A stretch of 64,000 nt of DNA from Dryococelus australis (GCA_029891345.1 CM056994.1:141010457-141074456), one strand, 5' to 3'. Shown: positions 44,923-56,996, counted from the first letter of the stretch. A program made the numbers and translations. Notes: generated from the sequence alone by a model not told the origin.

Positions 44923-45479
44923 GTAACGCTGAAAAGTTTCGCTTCACTATTTTGAGTTGTGGAAGCATGACAAAAATTTGTGATCGATGTTATACCACAA
45001 ACAAGTTTATTTTACAAGCTATGTGTTTATTGTGATTGCAGTTTGATTACAATGTTGCTGTTTAATGAAAATGGTTTTTTTTTTAATTTTATCTGACCCA
45101 AGCAATATTTGTGAAAATGTGTATTTATGTGACACAAATATTTTATGTATTACTAATCACTATGAAGCAGCCGGTATTGATAGCAAGAATAAACAGAAAG
45201 GGTTGAAGAATGCTGATCGTGCTGAAAAGAATATTGATAGGAATTATGGTGATTACTGTACATCTTCTTGTAGTAATTATTCCAGGTAAGAAAGTATTTC
45301 TTGGAAAATGGTTGAGAAGCTAATGTTTAAATAATTAAATAATAATACAAGAACGCCTGCATATACTGTTTTACGGTATCAGTTCAAAATAACAACATGC
45401 ACTGATATCAGGCTTGTTGCATTGCAAATGCGCATCAACACATAAAGTGCATAACAAGACAGGTAAAAGGGGCATAATT

Positions 45480-47050
45480 AGGTAATAAAAATTTCAACAT
45501 TATCTAATGGAGCATATTTTGTCCGCCATTTTGTAAGAGAAAGCCCCATGATTAAGTAAATTTTATGTCATATCTCGGGGAAAAGCTTTGTCCGATTTCT
45601 ATCAAATTTGACAAACAAGTGGTATTGCGTCAGATTATGTAGAACAGTACATATCAGGTATGTCAGGAATTTATTTTAAAAATTGTGGCTATAAAGGCAT
45701 TTTAGTTTAGAAAGATTTAATGTCGAAACGATCTAATCAATTACAATTTTATTTTGTATGCTGTTAATATATATTACTACTTTTAAATTTGTCTACATGG
45801 AGCATCTTTTGTACGCAAATTTATAAGATATGCCACACGATAAAAATTTAGTCTTTATGTAATATCTCGGGAAACCATTGACAAATTCCTTCCAAATTTG
45901 ACAAACAAATAGTACTGCAGCAGGTGGTGTAACTGGTATTATTCATTTAGGCGAAGCAATTATTTTCAAAATAGTGGCTTTATAAATATTTTGGCTCTGT
46001 ATATTTTATTTGCTATATAAAATCCAAACAAAATTTTTATGCTGGTAGTATATATTAAAAAAGTCTTATGTGTACGTAAAGAGCCTCATTTCGCCACCAT
46101 TTTGTAAGTAAGACAGCTCACAATAAAAAACTAATTTTTTGTGTCATATCTCGGGGAACATTCAACCCATTCTTAATTAATTTGGCGAATAAGTTGTACT
46201 GTGGTACGCCTTAATATTAGATGTATTTTTGATGTGTGACACTTGTTTTCATAATGGCGTCTATAAAATAATTTTAGATTAGAGTGCTATACATACGAAA
46301 CCTTTGCATACTGACAGTGTAGCATTATCTAATGTGTTAATACAAAATGTTGTTGCCCTCCGTTTATGATGATCGTCACATTAAAAATATGAAGTTTTTA
46401 TGTCATATCTCGAGGACCAATCAACCGATTCCCGCCAAATGTTACACGCAAAGAGTGCTACATTACTGTACATAACTGGCATATTACATGCGCAGCAGTC
46501 CTTTTTTTATTGGGGTTTATATAAATAATTTAGCTTAGTATGTTGTATCTATAACACAATTATACAAAATTCACACAAACTTTGTACACTTACAGTGCTC
46601 ATTAGAGTCATCAATAATGCCTGCAAAAATAAATTTTTATAGTTTATTTGCAAAATAGTGCCAGTAAAATAATTGGACATTTTGCCCTATTTATAAGACA
46701 GTTCAACAAATTTCCACCATACAGTGGACTCAATGACTGTTACAGAAGGCCATGTTAACTTACACGTTTTAAGTGCGTCAGACAACAATGTTAAAACTGG
46801 AGGTTTCATACATTTTTCTGATTAGTTTGCCACTTATATTATACAATTTAACCAAATTCAACCAAACTTTGTATGTTGGCAGAATTTTTTTAGATGCATC
46901 GTATAGAGAACTTCTTTTTATTGGGAAATTTTTGTACGATAACACCAAATAAGAAAATTGAGTTTTTTTTATGTCATATCTCAACCGATTTCCATAAATT
47001 ATTCATACAAGTTGACCATTATTATAAATATGACTTTTCGGCCATATTCA
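45480..47050 (+). repeat. tandem array, about 285-bp unit, 5-6 units
   Basis: The phrase ATGTCATATCTCGGGGAA recurs with TATCTC at 45571, 45863, 46147, 46406 and 46977. Spacings are 292, 284, 259 and 571, the last being two units with one degenerate copy. Each unit also carries TTTTGTCCGCCATTTTGTAA-like and TCCAAATTTGACAAACAA-like phrases in the same order. No coding frame. This is a decayed satellite or a locally amplified repeat. Confidence 0.85.
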
Positions 47051-49095
47051 TACATGAAATGGAATGAGGGCGTAGCTATCTATTGATGCATTGTTAGATA
47101 GAGCAAAACTGTAAATGCTGTGGTTTATTGAACATGAGGAACATAAAATATTAAATTATGTGATTATTATTAATCGGGGGAGTTTATATGGAATAGCATT
47201 ATTCTAATTTACATCTGATATGACTGATTACTTCAATCCACTATTATAGTGATTCTAACTGGAATGTACCCACCTTAATCATGATGCCGGAGGCTGTTTT
47301 TGGTAGGTGGTTACCCATGGCCGGACATACACATCTCCACATCCTTCTCGTGGCGATGGCCCGATGAGATAATATGCCTCGCCCCGTGCTATGTTGGCTT
47401 ATATCAAGCACTTTGTTTAACATATTCGTCCCCGATTACTGGTTTGGTAGAGGGGGATTTTGCAACTCTCTTCGCACGGTGATTACTGCAATCCCACTCA
47501 TGTCCTCGTTTAATGTTTAGAGATGTAATCAGGCAGGCTGTCCTCCTAAGGCCATATCACATCGTAGCGTCCCCATCCATGTTCACTAGAGAGATGCCTC
47601 CATCTCGGCTTGGAGTCCGGGTGAATTATGTAGATGACTGGGAGTCGCGGGATTCGTCTTCTAGCAGTAGGAAAAGTAAGGATCGGGTTGAAGTCCTCTT
47701 TGCTAGAGAAGGAAAACTTTTTGAAAGGAAATAAGAGAAATAGATGGAAAAGTGAAGTATAAGGAACTACCAGTTTTTATCGAGCAGTCCTCGAGCAAGA
47801 TGGGCCGTAGAAATGCTTTGATGTGTTTTGTTGTGGCCGTGTGGGCGTTGAAATTCAGTTCTACTTGAGTTTACAAAGTACATTCTATGCAAGTGCTGCA
47901 GATGCCTAGTAGATGGTTCGCAAACGGGGCAGCATATCTTGTGGTTGTGAGTTCCTAACACTATGTACCGTGGATTATATGATTACATTAATTGTTGTAA
48001 AAATGAAGTAGCAATAAAATTAAAACCGTTTTTATTTATAATGAAAATTAAGCCTACTGTAAGAAATTCATTTCTAAAATTAACTACTCTCACCATGACT
48101 ATAATAAGTGTGTTTATAAAATTATTATGAGAGCCTGTAAAATAAATTATGTATACCACATTCAAGACATATACATGTTTATCACAGTGATTGATTATGA
48201 GCTACATGTTAGAACAATGTAAAGGCAGTGATGTAATAATCTTACATACTGAGTCGTATGTGATGTCACAGTGGTAGGATAAAGATAGGATCATATCGAA
48301 ACATAGCACGTTATAATTAATTTATTTAATCATTCATGAATCCAGTAAATAAAACTAAGGAGTTTCTGCTTTTGAACTATGTTTCGATATGTAACTCGGT
48401 AATGTTAAAAATACTTAAAGTAACATATCATTAAATGTATTTTACTGTACACTTTTGGCTAAAGGTAACAATACTTTTTTTAAATATTTAAACATGTTGT
48501 CATCAATAAATAATTTTATATATAAAATCTGTTAGATTTTTTCTACAGAAAATAAAATCTGATATTGCAGTTATTAATTATGAATTAGTATCTTTCTTTG
48601 TATTTATTTTGCCATAGTACAGTAAAATATATTTTTTAAATGTTTTCAAATTGTAATTTTATTTAACATAATAATTTCAAATTAGCTATTGGAGGCATCC
48701 TATCATTCAAGTTTTAATTTTAAAACATACAAAGTGTTGGGAGACTACGGGATTTGGAATGTAAAGTATGTGAAGCATTCTACGTATATTTGTGTAAAAG
48801 GTTATTGTTGCCTGCAAGGTGTAAAGTGTAAGGAGTGTTTGTTAAATATTTAAACCGCTGTTTACCTGTAAACATTATTACGACCTGTGAGCTGGGTAAA
48901 GCGGTAGTGCTGATGCTGTAGTTAGAATGAGCGCACTTTGACATTGGTGCGTGCGTGTAGTGTCAAAGCAGGTGTCACGCTGGCGCTGCTATCACAGACA
49001 TCGCTCTTACGTCGCTCTTACATTGCCCTCCGGAGGGGATTCGGATTATGTGCGATGTCACTGCTGGTTGAAGCTGTTTTCAAATAATAATAATA
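47051..49095. other. gene-free stretch with one GC-richer patch
   Basis: The patch at 47280-47740 has an unassigned 73-residue open frame (47513-47734; Ser/Arg-rich middle). A second GC-richer patch lies at 48890-49060. I cannot assign either. Confidence 0.3.
48292..48391. other. 100-nt hairpin with perfect 15-bp arms
   Basis: CATATCGAAACATAG (48292-48306) and its exact reverse complement CTATGTTTCGATATG (48377-48391) enclose a 70-nt AT-rich loop. This is the size of a small MITE or a hairpin RNA precursor. Confidence 0.6.
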
Positions 49096-49099
49096 AGAT

Positions 49100-49960
49100 T
49101 TATTAACAGTAGATAGACATTGTTCCATCGGAACACAGGGATCAGGAAGAGGCGAAAGAATCGGCCGGGCGCCGGCCACCATATTGGATTCCGGATTTGC
49201 CGCTCTGTTATTCCCATCATGCGATCGCCATATTGGATTCTGCCATGTTGGTATTCAGTATGTCACCATCAAGGACTGCCATCTTGGTAAAAAAGTATGT
49301 AATTTTTCTTGCTCATGGATTTCGAGGGTTTTCTGCGAGTGCCTCCTTTTATTTTACATTCGTCTTTCTTCCATTTCATACCTTGTTTCTCTTTCTTCCT
49401 TTGTTGGTTTCCTTCTTTCTCTGTCTGTCTTCTTACTTTCTCTTTCTCTCTCTTTCTCTCCGAGGGTTTTATCCTAGTGTTCCCATATTTTCTCTTTTAC
49501 ATTCTTTCTCTTTCTTTCCTTCTTTCTCTGCTTCTTTCCTTTATCTTCTATTTTTTCGTCATTGGCTGTCATTTATCTCTCACATTAGTTCAACCCGCCA
49601 TCTAGGTTTTCCATTAGTCATTTTTTACTGCAGGCCACTATCTTTGTTTTTCGTTTCTCATTATTTTCCACATTAGTTGTGGTATTGGCAGCTAGGAGCA
49701 CTGGTGTCGCTGTCGTCCAATTAGTTGCTAAACCAATTACTCACTCTTGTTCGATCCCATCTTGGTTCTGGAATTAGTCAGTAGGAGGCGCACCAGTCGT
49801 TCGATTAGTCGATCTTGCATCTGTCGCAGGCACTCGGCCGCCATATTGGTTATGGAGTTGCCTGCTAGGGGCGCTACATTTTTAGAACTGAAAATACCAT
49901 CTGTAATGGCGCGATATCTAACTGCCGGAACTTGAGTAACTGCACTAATGACATAGACCA
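49100..49960 (-). repeat. motif-rich module, copy B (inverted)
   Basis: Read on -, it repeats copy A in order: the CCAGAACTAA/AGCGACCAA phrases, CCAAGATGGGATCG, a long purine tract (pyrimidines on +, 49370-49560), then a series of CCAAnATGGCGG sites. These stand on + as CCGCCATATTGG at 49838, CCGCCATCTAGG at 49595, TGCCATCTTGG at 49278, TGCCATGTTGG at 49241, CGCCATATTGG at 49226 and CACCATATTGG at 49177. After them come GGAACA..GTCTATCT and AATAAA. The Phe/Ser/Leu-rich open frames on + (49184-49676) come from the pyrimidine tract. Confidence 0.7.
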
Positions 49961-50894
49961 CTCGGCTATCATGACGTGCTGAGACAAGAATTTAAAAAAA
50001 TTATAAATCTTGGAAACGAATGAGAAATATTTTGTCTCAATGACATTTATTATTTCATACATAACATTTAAGTACTTCATTTACATATCAAGAATTTTTT
50101 TAATATTTTTGATAATTTAGTATTTATTTTTTATTATTTACATTTTATTTTGTTTATATATAATACGATTTTTAATTACTTTTTTAAGTTTTTTCATTAT
50201 TTTGGATTAACTTAAATATATAAAATTAAGTTTTAATTGATGTCTACTTTTTAAGCATTTTATTTTAGGTATACATATTTATTTATTAATTTCGTAATTA
50301 TGTTTTAATTTAAATTTTAAGTGTATCTAGAGGCGTATCTACAGATTCGTATTTTTCAAGCAGATGAGAATATGTTGTCAGAAAAATATCAAATATCTTC
50401 CACTACGACATAAGCTTGCCTTATCCATGCTATTTGCAATAAAGTCTTATTTTTTAGATATCATCGAATCTTACTAACCAACCATACCAGCTATGAATTC
50501 TGTCCATCTCCCATTAAGCATCCCATCAAACCATTCCGCTCTTACAAACACAATCAAAAAATTCTCCTCACACCATCGAAGCTACACTTTTTTCATACTG
50601 CCAAAATAACCGAACATATGATCAGTTCATACAAATCAACATAACATCTGTACCAACCATACAAGCAAACAAACTGTACAACCAAGTCATACTTGTAAGC
50701 ATTCCATGTCGTGTAAGAACTTTGAATACATATTTTTTCTCTCGAAAACCACTTAACCTGACCTCCAGTCCAAGTAAAAATTCCATGTCGACTTCGTGTA
50801 AGACAGAGAATCTATTTTCATATTGTGTTTGACACGAAATATTTTTAACTAAGTCACGCCCATTCTACCCATGACAGGACTTTGGAAAACATGT

Positions 50895-50923
50895 TAACCT
50901 AACCTAACATATCCTAACCTATC
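50895..50923 (-). repeat. short CCTAA (insect telomere-type) stretch
   Basis: AACCTAACCTAACATATCCT and a following AACC: about four imperfect CCTAA units inside copy B. The TTAGG repeat is the usual insect telomere unit. Too short to be a true telomere. Confidence 0.5.
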
Positions 50924-51029
50924 CAAGGCACCACACTTAGCACCTTAATAGACTCATATATGTCAAATTCAGGTATACAAAACATGGTAAAACAAATTTT
51001 AACTCATACAGTTATGTCAGTAGTGGATT

Positions 51030-51185
51030 CCCATCCACATACATCTCCACAACCAGATCAACATCCATCTCCACTTACACTTCCACCTCCCCATCAACAT
51101 ATTCATCCACTGCCATATCCTCATCCACATATACATCCCCGTCCACATTCACAGCCACCTCCACATCAATATCCACAGCAGATTT
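51030..51185 (+). repeat. (CCACAT)n-type degenerate hexamer repeat
   Basis: CCATCCACAT / CTCCACATC units give a His/Pro-rich open frame (50960-51187) that is repeat translation, not a gene. Confidence 0.8.
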
Positions 51186-51889
51186 AATAGACTATGGTAT
51201 GTCAACTTAATGTGTGTACAAAAAATGGTAAAAACAAATTTTTACTGATGAAATTATGCTAGTAGTGAATTTAACATCACCAACCCCACCTCTAACCACA
51301 CCATCATCAACACTACTACCACCGGATTGATAGATTTTGATTTATTGATTTCAGGTATACAAAAAAAATTGTAAAAATAAATTTTAACTAATGAAATTAT
51401 GCTAGTATGAACCCACCACCATAATACAATCCAATCCAATCGAATTCAATCAAATTTATTCTCACACCATCCACCAAGCTGACTTACACCAGTCAAAACA
51501 CTGATCACCTATACCAAAATCTTTTAACTCAAGCATGCCGTAGAATAACTGTATTTACCAACACACACATACTGTACACACCATTATACTTAGACCATTA
51601 TCACATGCAGATAGATTGGAAAACATATCACCCAACATATCACCCATGTTAACCCTAGCATACCAAGCAAATTTAATGTCAGACCAACCCATTACCAAAA
51701 ACCCATACCATCTACTCTACCAACCGTGATCAGACAAAATATACTAATTCCATGTACTAGAAACCAAGCATACCACAGCCCACAGTTCAAAAATCTTAAG
51801 CGAGCCATTTCTAGATTTAAACTCGCCACGCCATTACCACTTTAATTTTATCCGAGGAGCAGCTGATCTTGTCAATTTCAAGAGCAGTG

Positions 51890-53480
51890 TTAATAAGTCT
51901 GCACCTGCATGACAACTAGAGTCTGTATTTCCTTCCTGGCCATTCGCACCTCGATGTTGTCAGATAGCCTAAGTAAGTAAATAGCATTTCTGCACCCACT
52001 TGGTGTATGTAACTGGAGTCTGTATGTGCTTTCAAGTCGTTTTCGCGCCTTAATGGTGTCGTATGACCATGTGCGCTGGAATAGGTGTGTTAGCAGGTCT
52101 GCACCTTCATGGAGACAGGTAAATAAAGATAATAAGTCAGCAGGCTTCACGAGCAAGCACCAGCCTGCAACTGTATTGAACATTAGGTCAAAATGAATGA
52201 AGCAGATTTTTTACATATCCTAACCATAATGTAGGACCTTGTATATACTAAAACCAGATCGACACAAGTAAATAATAATATATAACATTTCACATAAATT
52301 GTGTGTGGGTTTGTTTGTATCATCTCCATCGTGTACAAAGTACTGTTCCATCTGATGCCATTTTATCATTTTATGACAGTAGTGTTAAGATATAAATGAT
52401 TATTTATAAAAGTATTTATTTATTTTACATTTTGGTTAAATATGTTTGAAAAAAATATTTTCGTTAGGTCATCTATCCTTCGTGTTGGATCTGCTCATCC
52501 ATCCTTTGGGTTGGAACTGCTCACGCATTATTGAGTTAGAATTTGTGTACTTTTAGGCATCGCCCTATCACTTTACCACCCGCAAGGCTGCTACAGCAAC
52601 CATGCACGTGGGTCTTCGGCTAGGGATGGAGCAATACAATGCCCTCTTACAGTACTACAGTTATATATATATACTTTAAATCTCCATGGTGCTGTAAGAA
52701 GGAGCTGTATAGGCGGGGTACGACGCCGAAAAACAAACCAACCCAATAACAAAACACAGTGAACAAATGAGACAACAAGAATAAAGATAACAGCCAAAAG
52801 TAAATAGAATGAAAGAGTTGGTGATAAAGAGGAAGATAAGTAGTCAGAGAGGGGTGTGAACAACACCGCCTCTAGTGGTTACAAAGGATCAAAATGTCAC
52901 AACTAGAAATATTTCACCCACGCAACCCCCGGTAAGGATAAGTGTTCGAACCCCAGAAATTTTCTTTAAACCCTGGTCGGAGGTCCAAACAAAAATCGCA
53001 ATCCCAAAGCCCTGTGCAAAAGTGCACTATCAAAATTGCTAAAGTGAAATACTAGTTGCAACAATTTATAGTCAAATTTGCTGGTTGTGGCACAATCTCT
53101 CATGATTGTGTCTGTGGTAGTGTGCCAGTACCGCAAATGTGCGTGCATGCTGTCATTAGTAGCTACAACATTTTACATACATATATACATGCAACACCAT
53201 ATACATTAGATAGAAATACTAATATGCTTATCTGCTTTTCTTCTCTTAACTCATTCTTTTCTTCTCTTCTTTTGTTCTTTTATTCACTTATTTTCTTTTT
53301 ATATTCTTATTTATTTTCAATATGACCATGTGATACTGTATGAAACTTTATTTATTAATTCTTGCATCCATATGTCTCTGTCAGTATACCGCCGTCCTAT
53401 ATCTGAACTATGGTCGTCCTGCTATGTGAGCGCGACTTCGCTCATGCACTGGATGTAAACTTCCTGGTGGTACGATCTTA
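51890..53480. other. gene-free stretch with short repeats
   Basis: GTCTGCACCT.CATG occurs at 51898 and 52099, and ACT.GAGTCTGTAT.T at 51917 and 52012, inside an unassigned 97-residue open frame on - (51890-52183). No recognisable domain. Confidence 0.3.
52469..52545 (+). repeat. 26-bp tandem repeat, three units
   Basis: TCATCTATCCTTCGTGTTGG plus ATCTGC, then a close copy at 52495 and a weaker one at 52521. Confidence 0.75.
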
Positions 53481-53485
53481 TACTA

Positions 53486-56400
53486 TTAATAGTTACACAC
53501 GATATACTGCTGCTCAAAAACTCCCTTGTTATCTTCAAAAATAATTTTATTCACCAGACTTGTCTTCTGCACGCCCTTTGCTTTCTTGGTAATCTTGCCT
53601 CCACATATATAGCTATACATTTTCGTACACAAACCTAGAAACTCGCTTATCAGTTCCCTACAACACTCGTCTTTAAATTTCCCCAACATTTTCCTGTTGG
53701 TGAGGCAGTAGCAATGATGAGAGTGGTGGTAGGTGCTGGTATCCATCTCTTCCATGAGTGTGGGATCTTCAGCCAGACATGGGTAGTAGCCTTCTGTTTT
53801 AATTTAGTAAATTAACGAGTCAGTATATGTATATATTAAATCAAAGCGGTCCTCAAACTTATGATCGCCTGTACATTAAATTTTTGGAGAGGTCGAGCAC
53901 TGAAAACCGGCGTAAATAGGTTTGTCAAATAATATGGTTTCCTTTTCCATTTTTATCAGGGGTAAATTTGATGTATATATTGTGCAGCACTTGAATGATG
54001 GTTTAGCTATTAGATTCTTCAGTCATCTCTCATTACACGCCAATTCCATAACTTGCTTCTTCCTTTTGTTTCCATTAATTTACCAAATGTTGCATTGTTC
54101 ATAAGCTTAAAAAATTCTTTTTAAAACCAATTGCCAGCTGCCTGCCTTTTTTCAGTCTTCAGGTCGACATAGAGCTTTAGCCATGCCTCTTGTTCAAAAT
54201 GCAGCGCACTATGAAAATTTGTCACCTGGAGGCCATGGGATAATGCTTGATTCAAGTTGATATAATGTTCAATGTAATTCTTCTTACCTTACAACACTGT
54301 CAATACATTTTTGCTCTTGCCACATGGAGGACATTCATTCATTGGCAATAATGGCAGGTATTTGTACAAGGCGTGGAGTTCTGCAGGATATTCTACATCT
54401 ACCTCCAGCACGTATCTGAATAGTCCATCAACATATGATGTCGGTGGTGGTGCTCACCCACTGGAAGTAACGCACAGGGAGGGGCAAAGACATTGCCCAT
54501 CCTTACAAATTGTAGGCATCTAGATACTGGAGGTAGATGGGCGGCTTGCTGGCATCATAGGTGATTGGGATGTACTTGTTATTATCTTTCGCATGATGCT
54601 TCACACACTGAACTACTCCACCTCTTATACCTTCTTCAATCAATAAATGTTTGTCGTAATCGACCAATAGTTCCAACTCGACCTTGGGGTGCTTCAACAT
54701 TGCATCGAAAGAGAAGCTTGGCACGCTCATATAACCAACAGAGTCCAGACCGTATGTTTGAAAGCACAGTTTCCTAAAGTATTCAAATGCATCTGAGAAC
54801 AAAACATCGGTCTTCAGATAAATGTTAAAATAATCTTTCAGTTTCTGATGGGTGAAAATTTGTCAGACATTATGTGTGTGAGTAGTCTTCTTCACTGATG
54901 GCCGTGTCCGTCAACCTGTTGTAAAATTTGTCGCTGGAGGACAGCTGCGTCTCTTCCAGTTTATGCAGGCAGTCTATGTAATCGTAAGGGAACACACCCT
55001 TTCTCCCTACTAGTTCCATCTCGTCTGGGCTGAAGAATTTAGCATTGTTTATAAGCTGGTCTCTTGGCAGATTTTCGGCGAGAGTGGCGAGGCTGGTCGA
55101 CATGAAAGATGTCATTGAATTGAAGTGTGAATCTCACCACCAGCGATTTCGTGAACATTAATTTCTTCTCTGTATGTAGTCTAGCTCCTTGATTATAAAG
55201 TTCTCATCATATATAAGGTTGTGGAATAACACAGGTTATCTTTTTGGACGGCGGCGAAATTTGTTGTAGTTATTGCAGGAGGCCCCAGTGTAGTTTCCGG
55301 TGAAGTTGTAGTGGTCCATTACCTTCCAGTTGTCTTGTGTAAATTTTTTGTAACAGTAGCAGCAGTTATCTTACATGGCAGGGTTCATTAATTACAGGTG
55401 GCTGATCGGCTTCATGGGTTCACTAGTCTCATAAATTTCCATCACCTTATGTCCAACGTTTAAGATCTCTTCAATAAATTTTTTGGCTGCATATTCCCCA
55501 CTGTAAATTATTGTATCTGTTGGCAGACTTGTTGTTTCGGCAGCAGGTATTATGTCATTATATATGTAAACAAATTAACAAAAACTATATGCCTCATGTT
55601 TTGATATGAGTGCGTGTTGTCTGGGGGTAGCCTGGCAGGTCTTGACGGGCAAGAGCTTTGCTTCGAAATCTGCATATATGACGATTGGCATATCGTTTGT
55701 GTTGTGGTGTTTTGTAAATATGAGGGTTGGTCTCCTTCCCATCTTGTCGTGGCTTGGCATCTCTCTTCTTGCTGGAGACGCAATATTTGCCGTATTTTCG
55801 CCTGTCTTTCCTGTCCCTCGTAAAACATCCTTTACAAATGTAGACTTCATGGTGGTGACCTGTTGTTTGGGACCTCATCAGACGAGAAAAAATTTTATAT
55901 AAGTAAAGTGGGAATTGTCTTCGGTGGTGAGGAGGAGAAAATTGAAATGCACGGGGTTCACTTCATTACAGACTGGTTTTGGCACTACCTTAATGTCATC
56001 ATTAAGAATAAATACACTTAGAGTCACTCAAAGATGTTGTTTTTCAAATTGGTAATCTGGTGCAGAGGTTTGGGGAACTCGGTGCTATCGAAGTTGAACT
56101 TGGTTTCCAGTTCTTTGTTGCAGTGATTGACTCGCTTCGGGTTGATAATAGCTTTTTTACTCTTAAAGGGTGTTGGAAAATCAATGTAGCTACTAGACGC
56201 ACTAGATGCAATTTATTAATTCTGAAATGTATTCTCTTTACTGCAGTAAGTGTCTATCCAGATTACTTACCCGGGTACTACTCCTCCTTTTGACATACCT
56301 TGATCAAGCTGTCTGCCACAACTTTTTCCACATCTTGTTAATTATATACAGGAACCTTCTTGGACTTGAAGGCACGCCACGCTGGTCAAATTTGTCTTCG

Positions 56401-56721
56401 TGGGGCTCAGGTTTGCCATAGTCGCACTCCATGAACAAATTGAATTTAATTGGTCCATTTTCCATTATTTCTTCTTGCAGCTGATCAATAATGTATTGCT
56501 TCAGTCCCTCAATGTACGTGTGCAATTTCCTTTCAACATTCGTTGCATACTTGCTTCTCTTCCCTGAGTGCGTTATGAATACAGGTCCTCTTGTGCCTCA
56601 ATCCGCTGTTATGTGCCAAAATATATTTAGAACAAAAGCCACAAATTAACCCTGGTGGCGGTATTGCACTTATCGCACAGACAGTAGAAGAAGCACGAAG
56701 TTCCCACGTCGACACATCCAC
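53486..56721 (-). pseudogene. DNA polymerase B (viral/Polinton type) with N-terminal zinc finger, degenerate
   Basis: Read on -, pieces follow in the order of the protein. 56721-56533 has a C2H2-like finger (LICGFCSKYILAHNSGLRHK). 56525-56304 has an N-terminal block with ENGPIKFNLFME. About 55700 has the exonuclease motif IVIYADFEAK. 55115-54870 has FMSTSLATLAENLP, then RKGVFPYDYIDCLHKLEETQ. 54802-54503 has LCFQTYGLDSVGYMSVPSFS, GIRGGVVQC and palm motif A (YLQYLDAYNL). Then come YVLEVDVEYPAELHALYKYL, FEQEAWLKLYVDLKTEKR, a damaged active-site motif (YTDSLIY, lacking the second Asp-containing residue pair) and, at 53755-53486, GKFKDECCRELISEFLGL and KITKKAKGVQ. This is the protein-primed type B polymerase family used by Polintons/Mavericks and related viruses. 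No integrase, ATPase, protease or capsid gene lies nearby. Frameshifts at many points. Confidence 0.85.
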
Positions 56722-56735
56722 CCTCTATGCTGAAC

Positions 56736-56996
56736 GGGCCACGGTGGCTTAACAATTAGCACGCTCGCCTCCCACCAAGGCGAACCGGGTTTATCCACGT
56801 CCAAGTCATCCAACTTTCGCAAGTAGGAATCGTGCCGAACGATGCCGTTGGTAGGCGGGTTTTCTCAGGGATCTCCCGTTTCCCCCGCCCCTTAATTCCG
56901 GCCCCACACCATATTTGTTTCAATCACCCTCATCGGCTATCGACACCTCGCTGTTAAGAGCCGCCCTAATCTCTTCACTTACTCATTTCATGCTAA
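56736..56996 (+). mobile_element. SINE with tRNA head and conserved body
   Basis: The head GGGCCACGGTGGCTTAACAA, with A box (TGGCTTAACAATTAGC) and B-like box (CGAACCGGGTTTATCC), is followed by a body with GGCGGGTTTTCTCAGGGATC and CTCCCGTTTCCCCCGCC, then TTAATTCCGGCCCCACACCA. The TTTTCTC.GGG..CTCCCGTTTCC body occurs widely in insect SINEs. It sits immediately upstream of the DNA polymerase B remnant on the other strand. Confidence 0.75.

Larger units (their letters stand above)
41880..45470. other. gene-free AT-rich stretch
   Basis: Contains a SINE head (42970), a hairpin (43488) and a T-run (44903). A segment at 45065-45285 ends at a good donor (CCAG|gtaagaaag) with an acceptor-like tgtgattgcag ending at 45041, but its frame holds a stop right after the acceptor, so I do not call an exon. 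Confidence 0.35.
50450..51850 (-). repeat. TATGG-rich repeat, copy B (inverted; CCATACC on +)
   Basis: C+A-rich on +, full of CCATACCA/CATACC words. The part at 51690-51735 is the inverse of 22480-22522 (GTCTGATCACGGTTGGTAGA on -). Inside it a longer phrase (GGTATACAAAACATGG, AAACAAATTTTAACT, ATTATGCTAGTAGTG) recurs at about 50970, 51214 and 51351. Confidence 0.6.

Noticed and set aside
45042..45285. Candidate exon with acceptor and donor
   Set aside because: A stop codon lies right after the acceptor in the frame that is otherwise open, and no partner exon is visible.
49184..49676. 159-residue Phe/Ser/Leu-rich frame that looks like a membrane protein
   Set aside because: Explained by the pyrimidine tract of the inverted motif module.
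50960..51187. His/Pro-rich 75-residue frame
   Set aside because: Hexamer repeat translation.
52915..52960. B-box-like GTTCGAACCCC
   Set aside because: No A box at tRNA spacing on either strand.
54311..54777. Open frames on +
   Set aside because: Shadows of the DNA polymerase B remnant on -.
55594..55902. Five overlapping frames on both strands
   Set aside because: Shadows of the exonuclease part of the DNA polymerase B remnant.
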